Part shown: in pieces, positions 1-12,073 of the stretch
Layout of the letters: each line of letters opens with the position of its first letter
How positions within the stretch are numbered: position 1 is the first letter of the stretch
Assembly: GCF_000006405.1 (NCBI RefSeq)
Contig: NW_003216498.1
Coordinates: 807,148 to 845,341, forward strand
Origin: Perkinsus marinus ATCC 50983
Taxonomy: Eukaryota > Perkinsozoa > Perkinsida > Perkinsidae
DNA length: 38,194 nucleotides
Direction: 5' to 3'
Translations under genes and position numbers: made by a program
Notes under the pieces: generated by a model
Database searches by the model: none
Told to the model about the DNA's origin: nothing
The model's input: only the letters and a program-made list of their open reading frames with translations

Positions 1-868
1 GGTGACGTCTCTACTCAGCACCGTTTTCCCGACAGTCAAATCTGGTCACCCGGTACCACTGCTATGGTATTAGATGCAGAGCAAGAGATCCTCTCGGCTA
101 TGGGTATACCTCGAGCGGATTATAAGCTTACTAGAGTGAGTCGGGGCTTAGGCACGGCAAAGTGACTGTTGCTCCCGTCTCGCGCTGTACTTCAGCGGCA
201 AACCTCTCCGATATTGTCTTTTTATTCAGGTTATCGATTACGTGAAATCATCTGCAGAGCGGCTATCATCTAGAGACGTCGTGTTCACTGGCCATTCTCT
301 TGGGGGTGGTATCGCCCTGGCCGCCGCGGCCTTGGTGAACAAGCCAGTCGTCGCGTTTTCTCCACCAGGAATGTATCAATCCATCAGCAAGCACCTATAT
401 CGGTATGCACCCGATAGGAGGCAGGACTTCCAGGTAGCACCATGTATTGAACCTATGGGGAATAATTCTTCTCAGGCCACTCATGACAAATCAGTGAGTA
501 TTATAAGCGAGAACGATCTCGTGTCGCATATTTTTGACACCCATGGCGGATTAGTCCAAACTACCACGTGCTCGACTGAAAGATTTGCAATGATCGGTTG
601 TCACATGCTGGAGAATCAGATGTGCAATATTATCCGACACTGCTCAGGGTGTCAGGCTCGGCATGGCTTCAAATCCTGTACCTTCGAATACGATTCGAAG
701 ATCGTTCGAGCTGGAGTTGCCGAGGTTTTGGGTGTGCCATACCTAGATACGAACCCGAGAGATGTTCTACAGTTGATTGTTTCTCTCCGTTCCTATGTTG
801 TTCCGTTACTATTGACTGCCCTTGCGGCATTATTGCTCGTCATGTTTGAGTGGCTTCCTTTACTTTGA
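1..868 (+). CDS. 3' part of a class 3 lipase gene (copy A, cut by window start)
   Basis: This is the 3' end of a membrane-anchored lipase gene; the 5' part lies outside the window. Exons are 1-135, 230-433 and 476-868, with introns of 94 and 42 nt at the same places as in the complete gene at 1856-4772. The serine-nucleophile motif GHSLGGG is encoded in the middle exon. The last exon carries the ENDLVSH and GCHMLEN segments, which should hold the catalytic Asp and His, and a C-terminal membrane segment ending FEWLPLL. Over about 924 bp it matches 3904-4828 exactly as far as I compared, except for one missing A near position 40. That missing base would shift the frame of the first, partial exon. 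It is either a real disabling change or a sequencing or assembly error at a contig end. Confidence 0.75.
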
Positions 869-924
869 GTGACAACTTTCGAAATACATCATTGTAACTT
901 CTACTGATCCGTAAATGCCCTATT

Positions 925-1728
925 AGATGCAGAGCAAGAGATCCTCTCGGCTATGGGTATACCTCGAGCGGATTATAAGCTCACTAGAGTGAGTCGGGGC
1001 TTAGGCACGGCAAAGTGACTGATGCTCCCGTCTCGCGCTGTACTTCAGCGGCAAATCTCTCCGATATTGTCTCTTTATTCAGGTTATCGATTACGTGAAA
1101 TCATCTGCAGAGCGGCTATCATCTAGAGACGTCGTGTTTACTGGTCATTCTCTTGGGGGTGGTATCGCCCTCGCCGCCGCGGCCTTGGTGAACAAGCCAG
1201 TCGTTGCGTTCTCTCCACCAGGAATGTATCAATCCATCAGCAAACACCTATATCGGTATGCACCCGATAGGAGACAAGCCTTTCAGGTAGACTCCTCCTT
1301 GACCTCTTGAGTTGAATAGTGTCGAGTTTTCTCGTATTCAGGCCACACACAACCAGTCGGTGACTATTATAGGAGAGAACGATGTCGTTTCCCATATTTT
1401 CGACACCCATGCAGGGTTGGTTCAGACCATCACTTGCAGTACCGAGCACCTTGCCATGGTCGGCTGCCACATGCTAGAGAACACTCTGTGCAACCTCATA
1501 CGCCACTGCAAAGGCTGCCACACTCGACATGGTTTCGACTCTTGTCACTTCAAATACGACTCTAAAATCATCATGGCCAATGTGGCTCGCATGTTGGACG
1601 TTCCCTACGTCTCCTCAACTGCTCTGGATGTTCGCACAATACTGGAGTCTTCCCGCTACTATATCCTCGCATTAGTATTAGTATTATTCGTCATATTGTT
1701 ATTTGCTTTATTCGAATGGTTACCCTAG
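925..1728 (+). pseudogene. 5'-truncated mosaic class 3 lipase copy (copy B)
   Basis: A second lipase copy starts abruptly at about 925, where the 3' flank of copy A joins the middle of a lipase exon; both sides share a short TATT at the join. Exons are 925-988, 1083-1286 and 1342-1728, with introns of 94 and 55 nt. The whole multi-membrane N-terminal region and the GTD oxyanion segment are missing, so it cannot encode a complete enzyme unless an upstream exon is supplied. Up to 1286 it is nearly identical to copies A and C. From the second intron on it is clearly diverged (55 instead of 42 nt, many amino acid changes), yet ENDVVSH, GCHMLEN and the C-terminal membrane helix remain. Splice sites are intact and the last exon is open, so loss is recent or the copy serves as a donor for gene conversion. 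Confidence 0.6.
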
Positions 1729-1855
1729 CATGATCACTATATGATTGTCCCTTATTCGGCCATCGTCCGCTTCGGTGTTGCGTTAGGAAGCCTTTTGACG
1801 ATTGACTCGGGTTGGGCAAGTCTGAGACACCACATGGTCCCCCACGTAGCTTGAG

Positions 1856-4772
1856 ATGTCTATTTCACCTCGACACAGTGCGAGCTCGAAGCCATTGAGG
1901 GCCAGCTCACTCCCTCGAGGTCTGCTGTTCATATGTTGTTACCTCACTGGCAAGATATTCCATGTGGCCTTCTCCTTTATACCGACACTGCTTACTCGAC
2001 TGGTCCCTCGTGCCGACTCCTTCCTCGCTATTGGTATGCTATACGTCTTCATTCAGGCTATGGGCATGCTCGGTGGGTTGGTCGTCCTCGCCTTATCTGG
2101 TATTGTAACCCAGTTTATAGTTTGGTTCAATTATGTATTCACTGGCAACACGGTTACTTGGTATAACCTCTTTGCATCGACTACGACATGCTACGTCTTC
2201 TATGCGACAATCCGATGCTCCTGGTTCCTCGGTCTGAGTCTTTGGGATATCGGTTGGCAGTCCTATGCGGAATACCCCGACTTGAGGGACCTTCTGGCTC
2301 CACCTGTGATGTCGATTGAGTCTTCGCCGGGCTCCGCTGGGAGGAATCCTGTGTTCACTGGCTTGCCTAGACAACCATCCTCACCTCGAAGAGCGACCAT
2401 GCCTGGTAAGGAAGAAGTCCGTAGGAACAAGCAAGCCAAGATGCTACTATACGGCACCATTGTGGTACTAGTTGTTACTACAGCAATTGTGACTATCATC
2501 CCACTCCTGTGTGATCTGGGTATTTGGTGTCTTCGTGTTGATTGGTTACAAGGCTTGGCTGATGCCTCTAGTCGGCTCAACCGAATGTGTCGATTCTCTT
2601 TGCTTGTCGGCCTCTTTCAATGGACGCAACAATTCCAGTTTATATTCCCCCGTTGGTACCGGGCCGCTGGTGTTGGTGCAGCTAAGAGTTGGAGATCCAC
2701 GTTGATCATGTGGGCTGGCTACTGTATCCTTGGTCCAGTGTCGGTCATACGATTGCTGCAATGGTCACTCTACCCCCTCTTCGGCCTCGATGCTGCTGGA
2801 AGGACTTCTGTTTATAACTTTATTGTACCCCAACTGGTCAATGAAGGCGTATCGGCTTCGACCATGGACGGCATCCTGATACTACTATGGATGCTACAGC
2901 AACTATACGTCTCTCATATAGTCGTTAAAGAGATCAACCTTTCAGACTGGCAAAAAGATGCTTTCTATGATGACTCTATGTGGCTCGAGAACACTATACA
3001 ATTCAAGTGTATGTTTCTCGTGCCCATGTTGCTGCTCTTCTTCCGTGGCTTTGCCAGCCCCGATATGGGATTTACCTATGCTCAGAACGATCTCATAGTC
3101 CTTACATTAATCTACCCTGCACTCCTGGTCCTAGTATGGTGGTGTACTTACGCTTATATCTCACTGAGATACGTAGAGTTCTACAGGTTTGCGTCGGCTG
3201 CCTTCCTGTCATATCTGCTATCAGGAATAATTTGCGAGATAGCACAAGTGTCGGCCGGCGGGGCTCGACTCGTTGTTTGGGCCCACCTTATACGCCAGCT
3301 TATCAAACGAGCGTCTATACCGTTGATAACGGCTCCGCGCACTGGTGGGAAGTCGAAGAGAAAGATCCATGGAGTGGAACGTGCCTGGAGTGTTCTCGTC
3401 CTGAGAGTCTTTCTCGGTCTACTGTGCCTATTCTTGGCAGTCCGTCTTGGACTAGGAGTGCTTGCATGTGTTCAAGACGATAAAGGGCTATACCCTCATA
3501 TGCCGTTCATCTCTGTTCATCAGTCACTGGATCATACCCAAGTCACTGTTGACCATGCTGTGATGAGTTCTAACTTTGCCCGTGACGATTCGCTCAGCGA
3601 AGGGCATGAACAGCATCTGGCTCGCTACGCTATCTGTGATCAATATTTCCATGGGCTGCATGTCACAGACTACGGCATGATGGCACTCGCGGCCTACTTC
3701 ACTACTGTGGGAGATCAACAAGCTGCGATTGATGCGTTTTTCCCTGGTCAAGGAATGAAGGTCATCCCAATCGACGAAGGCGATGACAGGTTCTGGGTAG
3801 AAATTCAAATTGACGACAAGCAGACTGTGATAGCTATCAAAGGGACCGACGTTCTCCGAGCCAGTGACTATAATGAGGATATACGCATGTGGACAGAGCC
3901 AGTGGTGACGTCTCTACTCAGCACCGTTTTCCCGACAGTCAAAATCTGGTCACCCGGTACCACTGCTATGGTATTAGATGCAGAGCAAGAGATCCTCTCG
4001 GCTATGGGTATACCTCGAGCGGATTATAAGCTTACTAGAGTGAGTCGGGGCTTAGGCACGGCAAAGTGACTGTTGCTCCCGTCTCGCGCTGTACTTCAGC
4101 GGCAAACCTCTCCGATATTGTCTTTTTATTCAGGTTATCGATTACGTGAAATCATCTGCAGAGCGGCTATCATCTAGAGACGTCGTGTTCACTGGCCATT
4201 CTCTTGGGGGTGGTATCGCCCTGGCCGCCGCGGCCTTGGTGAACAAGCCAGTCGTCGCGTTTTCTCCACCAGGAATGTATCAATCCATCAGCAAGCACCT
4301 ATATCGGTATGCACCCGATAGGAGGCAGGACTTCCAGGTAGCACCATGTATTGAACCTATGGGGAATAATTCTTCTCAGGCCACTCATGACAAATCAGTG
4401 AGTATTATAAGCGAGAACGATCTCGTGTCGCATATTTTTGACACCCATGGCGGATTAGTCCAAACTACCACGTGCTCGACTGAAAGATTTGCAATGATCG
4501 GTTGTCACATGCTGGAGAATCAGATGTGCAATATTATCCGACACTGCTCAGGGTGTCAGGCTCGGCATGGCTTCAAATCCTGTACCTTCGAATACGATTC
4601 GAAGATCGTTCGAGCTGGAGTTGCCGAGGTTTTGGGTGTGCCATACCTAGATACGAACCCGAGAGATGTTCTACAGTTGATTGTTTCTCTCCGTTCCTAT
4701 GTTGTTCCGTTACTATTGACTGCCCTTGCGGCATTATTGCTCGTCATGTTTGAGTGGCTTCCTTTACTTTGA
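1856..4772 (+). CDS. multi-pass membrane class 3 (DAG-type) lipase, complete copy C
   Basis: Predicted to hydrolyse acyl esters of a membrane lipid, probably diacylglycerol or a phospholipid. Exons 1856-4039, 4134-4337 and 4380-4772 give 926 residues. Residues about 20-560 form many hydrophobic segments, roughly ten membrane spans. The lipase domain follows: AIKGTD is the usual oxyanion strand, GHSLGGG holds the nucleophile (Ser751), ENDLV offers Asp810 and GCHM offers His839. A last membrane helix (about 899-922) ends the protein, so the catalytic domain lies between membrane anchors. Known: class 3 lipases use a Ser-Asp-His triad, and membrane-spanning N-terminal regions occur in DAG-lipase relatives. 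The first exon is open for 2.2 kb. The 42-nt second intron has no in-frame stop, so its retention would add 14 residues. Substrate and compartment are unknown. Confidence 0.8.
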
Positions 4773-4828
4773 GTGACAACTTTCGAAATACATCATTGTA
4801 ACTTCTACTGATCCGTAAATGCCCTATT
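3904..4828 (+). repeat. direct repeat of 1-924
   Basis: This stretch repeats window positions 1-924 with a single 1-nt length difference near position 40, including introns and 3' flank. Identity stops where copy A runs into copy B (about 924) and where the complete gene runs into unique sequence (about 4829). Such identity in introns and flank points to a very recent duplication, gene conversion, or an assembly that carries the same locus twice. Confidence 0.85.
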
Positions 4829-5064
4829 GCGTTGTGTGATATTGGCGGATCTATGACACTTCTCGAACGATGCTGGTTGAGATAATACACAGTTTCTCAC
4901 CTTCGCGTGCCAAACATCTACGTGAATCGAGGGACTCAGAACTCGACTCAACCAAATCGCTGCCATATTCAAGCCTCGTCGAGACTGCCTCCAAAACAGC
5001 ACAACGACAAACTCAAAAAGAACTCGATACTGAATCCACATTAAAGAAAGTTAGATACTGCCGG

Positions 5065-5975
5065 TGAACGGATACTAAGCCGTATCTTAGGATAGTGACA
5101 TGGCCACCCCACCCACGAAAATTGATTGCACTCAGCCGTATCTTGGGGTAGTGGCATAGCCACCACATCCAGGGACTTTGATTGCACTGAGCCGTATCTT
5201 GGGGTAGTGGCATAGCCACCCCGCCAACGCAAATTGATTGCACTGAGCCGTATCTTGGGGTAGTGGCATAGCCACCACATCCAGGGCCTTTGATTGTACT
5301 AAGCCGTATCTTGGGGTAGTGGCATAGCCACCCCACCCACGCAAATTGATTGCACTGAGCCGTATCTTGGGGTAGTGGCATAGCCACCCCGCCAACGCAA
5401 ATTGATTGCACTGAGCCGTATCTTGGGGTAGTGGCATAGCCACCACATCCAGGGCCTTTGATTGTACTAAGCCGTATCTTGGGGTAGTGGCATAGCCACC
5501 CCACCCACGCAAATTGATTGCACTGAGCCGTATCTTGGGGTAGTGGCATAGCCACCCCACCCACGGAAATTGATTGCACTGAGCCGTATCTTGGGGTAGT
5601 GGCATAGCCACCCCACCCACGCAAATTGATTGCACTGAGCCGTATCTTGGGGTATTGGCATAGCCACCCCGCCAACGCAAATTGATTGTACTGAGCCGTA
5701 TCTTGGGGTAGTGGCATAGTCACCCCACCCACGGAAATTGATTGCACTGAGCCGTATCTTGGGGTAGTGGCATAGCCACCACATCCAGGGACTTTGATTG
5801 TACTAAGCCGTATCTTGAAGTTTTGGCATAGCCACCACATCCAGGGATATTGATTGTACTAAGCCGTATCTTGGGGTAGTGGCATAGCCACCACATCCAG
5901 GGACTTTGATTGTACTAAGCCGTATCTTGAAGTTTTGGCATAGTCGTCCCACCCAGGGGGATTAATTGTACTCAA
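5065..5975. repeat. 56-bp minisatellite, 16 units
   Basis: The motif GCCGTATCTT recurs at 5079 and then every 56 bp exactly through 5919 (16 units). Each unit has a constant core (positions 1-30) and a variable second part of three kinds: P (ACATCCAGGG), Q (CCGCCAACGC) and R (CCACCCACGC). The order is roughly R P Q P R Q P R R R Q R P P P P. Units 3-5 (5191-5358) and 6-8 (5359-5526) are an exact 168-bp higher-order duplication. Most units hold the inverted repeat GTGGC-ATA-GCCAC, flanked by GGGG and CCC runs that can extend the stem. Units 14 and 16 carry a divergent core (GAAGTTTT), suggesting the 3' edge is older. Minus-strand open frames here are a by-product of the period. Confidence 0.95.
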
Positions 5976-6707
5976 CACAACATTGCTTCACTGGAAAGTA
6001 TCCGTACATTACTAAAAGGACTCATGATAATGATTAGACATCAATGTGCGTCAATTAGGGAGGCCGCTTGATTCACTCATCCAAGGGTCAGATTGCAGCA
6101 GCCTCCGGAGCCGCCGGAACCTTTCCCTCCGAGAGGAGCATGCACTTTGGTCATTAGGCAAAGCAGTTAGAAGAGATCCTCAGGCGAGCAACACCCATAC
6201 AGTTATCAGTAGATGAACAAGCTTAATTGTTACTTTTGTTCCGGTACGGCGGCCTGCTCATGCGAGACATTGACGGACGATGCTCCACCTGAAGGCGAGA
6301 AAGGTCACCTAGCGTATTTTGGCATCCTAGACACCATCTGGCGCATGGTTCACTCGAGTGCTGCTCCGCTTGGCCATGCCAAAACCTTACGACAGGGCAG
6401 TATAGGGGATAGTGCCGCTACCATATCTTCTTGACAGAGGAGATGACCCGCTGGGGCGGTAGGTTTGGGCCGCTCTACAGCAAAAGGGCAGGACTGGGTC
6501 GGCATGATGTTGAAAGTGCAGCAGACGAGCCTATGAAGATGTATCTCGGCGCCAGCGTCTCAAAGATGAGATGAGATCCAATACCGATTGACCGCTGATA
6601 AAACACCGCACAAGCTCAGTGCAGGAGAGAGAGAAACGTATTGATTAATATTAACGGTAATGCAAGAGCGGACAGTGATGATCGTGAAGCTAACAGCTAT
6701 GCCCTAA
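5976..6707. other. spacer between minisatellite and exportin gene
   Basis: About 730 bp with no gene I can support. A short open frame at 6213-6434 (73 codons, cysteine-rich start) shows no recognisable motif and no matching splice pattern. This region should hold the 3' untranslated end of the minus-strand exportin gene. Confidence 0.5.
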
Positions 6708-9700
6708 TCAGCTACTAGCACTAGACTTGCCAGCAACGCTATCGAGCAGTTTTTTATCTCCTCCCTGCTCTCCAACGACCACCACCTTGCTTTCTGCCTT
6801 GCCCTTATTCTTCAGCATTCCCTTGAGACTGCTGCCCACCTGCTTGCGAGTCATACTATTCGCCTGTTTCGTATCAATGAGCAGTTCGATCCAACCTTTA
6901 ACGCCATCGTCATCTTGAGTGAAAGTACATAGCATCTTGGTGGCCTCGAAGAGTGGTGGACAAAGGAATAGCTCATCCACCGTAGATGGTGCGCCAGCCA
7001 CATCGCATTGACGGCGGAAGAGCTCAGCTAAGACCAGGTACCCAGTAGTAGTGAGTTTAACAACACCATCAAGAAGAGGAGTCTGCTTCCGGCCTGAATC
7101 TCCCAGGAGGTCAGTGAGAGCTCCATCACCACCGAGGTACGCCAACTGAGGCAAAGCTATAAGGTTCTCCAGAGCAGGGCGTAGGAAGCAGTCCACTAGA
7201 GATAGGCAGAAGTTCTGCCGTGTCTCGACCGATTCGGGTAGGGCCGTCCAGCAGCGACAGGTTGTGGCATTCATAAGATTGAGAACAGATAACGTCAAAT
7301 GAGGGATGGGCAGTAGACTCGACAGCGCTGTGAGGAGGGACCTGCCAAACAGGATGCGGCCCTGGTCACTGCCGAAGGGATTCCCTTACTTTATCAATTG
7401 TCGATCGTTCAAATAGGCCACGACATCATCACCGTCATCCCGATCTTCTGCCTCGTCGTCGGAGTCTATCATGTCCAGTCCCGCAAAGTGATTACGGTTG
7501 CGCAACTGCCGCTTAGTTAGAGACTTCCGATTAGCGGGTAAGGAAGGCCGCCTACAGCAAATAATACCACTCCTCCACCACATCTATCGATAGAGTACTT
7601 GGCAGGAGCAAGTCTGAGGTCGACTCCAGTGTCCACCTGTGCTAGCTTGAGGAGCTCTCTGATGCCGTCCAGAAGAGTCCTGCCACACCTAGCTACAGCA
7701 GAGTAGAACAGCAGACTCGTGGTCCCAGTCTTGTCGCCTTGTGGAGCACCCTTCTCGTAGACCTTCCAGAGAGCCTGAGATCAGACATAGGAAGAAACAG
7801 ACCCCATCACTACTTACTGAAGGAATGTTTGAGTAAAGAATAGTGGAGGCCTCAACCAGAGGACCACTGGATGCATCCTTGAGGCCGGGCTGCAAGGCGT
7901 AACGCAGAAGCTGAAGAGAAGCGAGCACCCATGGACAGAGGGAGAACCCCCAGCATCAACGCTCACAAGCTCTAGGTGATTCGGTGATGTCCTCCCTGAC
8001 TGAGCAGCGCTGACTGCCGCACCGACCAACTCAATAAGGCGGCACTTCAGCGTTGGTACCTGATAAGGACTATCCCTGGGGAGACTGTAATGGACTGCAG
8101 CAGCTACACGTCGCCAGACCCTTGCCAGTGCTCCTAAGGTTCGATACACGTTACAGCGCAACTGATAGAGTTGCCGTCGAGATTTGTCGCTGCATGCTGG
8201 GGTCGCTGTAGGGAGGGGGAACATGGCCTCGACAGTGCATGGCGGCTTGTGGCCTGCACAATCGATGCTTAGTACGACCGTGCATGATGGAGGAGTACCC
8301 ATTATAGAGGTCCACTCGTCATGACACATGTCCACCAACTGGTCTTCCGCAGCGCTACTCGCCCTACGTTCGGACTGGGGTATCCACCAGGAACCCTGAA
8401 AATACATGGGTAAAAAACATCAGACCCAGGAATAGAACTGGGGACTCCCCGTCTAACAGTATGCTTACCGAACATCTGTTGTGCAAAAGAGTCATCCACT
8501 TCATTACTGGAGGAGTGATCGAGTTAGCGAACTCTACCAGCACCTGGAGAGAGGATCAGTCGAACTCATAACTACTAGTGGCAGCCCCACCTGGTCCATC
8601 TCAGAGCTCTCTTGAGGGCTGCTAGTATCCCTTTCCTCAGCGGCCTCTGCTGCAGAGAGGCAGCTCAGGCACATTGTCAGGAGACGAATAGCCTTCCTAG
8701 CTATGTCCTCGGCAGTGTCGATGGCGATACACTCGAAACGGCAGCCTTCCTCTGTGACTCTGATGAGGGTCGTAGCCACTTCATCGTAGATACACTTAGA
8801 CTCAGCAGGGGAGAGACCCAACAAGAGGAGGCCCTCCACCGCCCAGGAACAGGACAGAACACCGTGGGAGCGACTCACCTGGACAGGAATATCCCAAAAG
8901 GCGAATACTTAGTGGGGGCCACCTACCCCGGCAAGGGAGGAGATCAGCTGGGCCTTATCAAGGTCCATCCCCGATAGTTTCTTGCACATACACAGTACAG
9001 CATTCTGGGCTGTAGTCATCATAGGGACATTAAGGGATCCATCAGGCATGGTCGGTGGCCTCGAACCATCGCTCATCTACCAGTAGCCATGTCCCCCAAC
9101 ACCTGTCCCAAGGACCTACGCATTTCTCTATCAACCCTCCCAAGACGTTGGAAGGCAGCCTCTCCACAGCACATGGTATGAAGTCGTAAAACCTCTTCAA
9201 GTGCTCCGGAGTCCAACTAGCTGTTGTCGAGAAGGAGGTCTAATCCACGGCATGGCAGATGACAGGCCAACATCAGTGCTTACCACACATGCCCTAGCCA
9301 CAATGTTAGACAGAAGACTCCTCAGCTCTGTCTCGTCCAGATTAGCCTTGGGGTCCGCGACTGTCTGACCGTTGGGTTTGCTCGGCAATACGAACGGCTT
9401 CAAGAGACACTCTAGTAGATTCAGAGCAGCCGAATACCTGATCACCAGGATGCGGTGTTGTTATGTATGTTCGCTCTTCTCAGCTGAGCTTGAGAACTTC
9501 CTCAATCACCATAGAAGTTCAGATATAAACTCGAGTAAGAGTGTACAAATGCAACAAGAATTTCCCAAAATTTCCTCATAATTCTCATTTTCTCACTAAC
9601 TAATGTAGTTGACCATGTGCATATTTTTCACCAAGAACAGCACTAGAGTATATTCCAAGTACCCTCACTACTCTTTAAGGCTGAGTTCATCGCGCTCCAG

Positions 9701-12073
9701 GATTGTAGCAGCAACCCTAACGGCCGTTGTATGTCGCATGGACACCTCAGTGTCGGGTATAGACAGTATGGTACGGAGTGTGATCAAAGCGCAGCTCTGA
9801 AGGATGTACCTCCGTAACCTCGCATGGCCAACAGCCACCTACCTTGGACTTGCCCACTATCATGTCAACGTCATCACCATAGGCCTCGGCATCTTCCTCG
9901 GAGAGCCTCTTCCATACAGCGCAGTACCTGTCCATGAGGGCTGGTAGTAGTAGGAAGCATCTGCGATGGTTACGCGTTGATGGGGACATCCCCGGCGTTG
10001 GAACCCATACCGACCGTGCGGTAATGTTGACAGAGGTCAGTACATGCCGCCTGGGGCTCTTGTTGGCATACCACCCAGAGGTGATAGAAGTACTCTGATG
10101 GAGACAATTCCAACCGAAAGGTCCCCGGATTGAACCCTGCACCTGCTAGTGTATCCGCTTGGTTCCACACCGCCATGCGGCACGGCTGGTCACTAACTCC
10201 GCTGTTGTTCTTGACGCCGGCCACAGCCCGCGAGCATACTCGTCGGGCCAGAAGCTCCAGAGCTGTCGACGCACAGAGCTGTAGGTAAGGCGATGGGTAA
10301 CTTAAGGCGGAGCGATGCGAAAAAATGACCAATGTTCGTTCTTCTCACTTCCACATCAGCTTAATGGCTTGTAGAGCAGCACCGAGGTGTTCAGGGTGGT
10401 GGACCAAGAAGGAGTTGGTCGCACTCTCGACCATTTGCTGATGTTAATGGTCATGTTGGTGCTAACCTAGCCGAGCTTACCTGGATGAGGTACGCGGTTT
10501 GACGGTGCATCTCGTAAACCGACGATTGGGACGCTGTGATGGAGGCCTGAAAGGGGAGATGGAGCTCCCTGGGTCGTGAATGGCCTTACCACGTGGACCC
10601 TCTCCGAGAGACTGCATATGGCAAGTATGAGGCGGCCCAGCTCAGCCTCACTGCAAGGCCTCATGCTATCAGGCAAGGACACTGGCCGTGGCTTGGATAT
10701 ATTCCTAAAAGATTATCATCAACAGCCACCACCCAGAACTCAGTCCCATATCAACAGGGTGTAACTCCAATTCATGCGAAGCGGAATTGGAAGCGGACTT
10801 ACTCTGCGAAGACCTGTAGAGTTGATATAACTTCAAGAGCTAGATGACGGTCCGTAGTGTTGGCCAGGATGTTCATCAGATAAACGTCGATCTCCAGGGT
10901 GAGGAGGAAGTCACATCGACAGAACATCACACCTGAACCCGAGGTCCCAGGTTCGAATCCCAGCGGCGGCGTCGGCGGTGATCATGATGAGTGACTTACA
11001 TAGTGCTCGGAGCATGCGGACTGTGCTGAGGCTGAACTGGACTCTGTCAGGGAAGGCCGAGAGGAAGTGCTTGAGCATCTCGAAGAGGATCGGCTGGAAC
11101 TCCGAAAAGCCCACCACCTGAGCAAACCAGTCACTCTAGAGCCGATCCGAGATACTTCAAGTCTACTTTCAATCCTCAATTTTGGTACGTAAAATTAACG
11201 TTCGGTCAACCCCTTATTACTAAAGCCTTCCGACGATTAGCAGCCAGGACGTAGCCCTCCTTCGTATCAGTAGCCTCCGCCAACTCCGATACAAGGTCAA
11301 TAGTAAAACCTAGACAGAGTCATCAACAAGCCTTCCTCTCAACCAAGCGCTACATGCTTGATCACAATCATTGGCGGCAGCGGCGCTATTGCCGAGGACA
11401 GTGATGATGTCCGTCCATGCAGAGGGCCAGTCTCGGATACATATTTCCACAATGACAGAGAGCAGTTTGCTCCTCAGGAACCTGTGTGGTGGTGATAACA
11501 CTCCCAACCTCTATAAAGCACGGCGTGGTTACTTGGGAACGGGGGCTTTACCAGACATGTCACTATTTTCCAGTGCTAGAGCAGCATCCTGGAGGGTACT
11601 CCTCACAGCGTCTTTAGAGGCTTCGAAGTAACGACCTCCATTGGAAGCGTCAGGTGACTGACCCCAGCGTCTAAGGACAGCAGAGTGAGCGAGGTATACA
11701 ACAGGTTAGGACTCGTCACTTCATAACACCTTCCCGGATCAGAAGATTGAGGGCCTCCATCCCGACTTGTGGGGGATATCGTCCGAGATCGGATATTATC
11801 ACACAAACGCTCTCCAGCATCAACGGACCTACGATTATGGCAAATCCCTCTATAGAAATCAGTAACGCTTCTGCTGTGAACTAAAAACCCGATCGCCTCC
11901 CCCATAGAAGTAGTAGTACTTCCTCCTATCTCTCTGAGCTCCTCCATTCTTCCCTCCCTCTCCTTAATGCTGCAAGACGGATCTGATAGCCGCCCTACTA
12001 CCGACACTAGGCGGTTGACGACCTCCTCCACTTGGTTTGACGGGCCGTCAGAGGATACTAGAGTGGTCCGCAT
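6708..12073 (-). CDS. exportin / karyopherin-beta family nuclear transport receptor
   Basis: Likely a Ran-dependent exportin moving cargo through nuclear pores. The start ATG is at 12073. Early exons include 11533-11657, 11354-11481 and one ending at 11309, with introns of 51 and 44 nt and agreeing phases. They encode RYFEASKDAVRSTLQDAAL, then FLRSKLLSVIVEI followed by RDWPSAWTDI, then DLVSELAEATD. The K..VIVEI..RDWP..W pattern is the signature of the Xpo1/exportin N-terminal domain. Further helical, HEAT-like exons appear around 11100-10910, 8870-8540, 8400-7950, 7920-7815 and 7298-6708. The protein ends with a lysine-rich tail (KGMLKNKGKAESK) and stop at 6708-6710. Middle exon borders are not resolved. 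Exportin-5 or exportin-1 relatives fit best by eye; the subfamily is not decided. Confidence 0.62.

Noticed and set aside
5013-5840. 275-codon minus-strand open frame
   Set aside because: It lies within the 56-bp array and exists because the repeat unit has no stop on that strand; no start context, splice pattern or domain supports a gene.
8424-8450. T-arm-like hairpin CCCAG...CTGGG on the minus strand
   Set aside because: The loop has eight bases, and the rest of a tRNA cloverleaf is absent.
10930-10970. tRNA T-arm-like GGTTCGAATCCCAG
   Set aside because: The T-stem has mismatches and no matching acceptor, D or anticodon arm lies upstream; the DNA falls in or beside an exportin intron.
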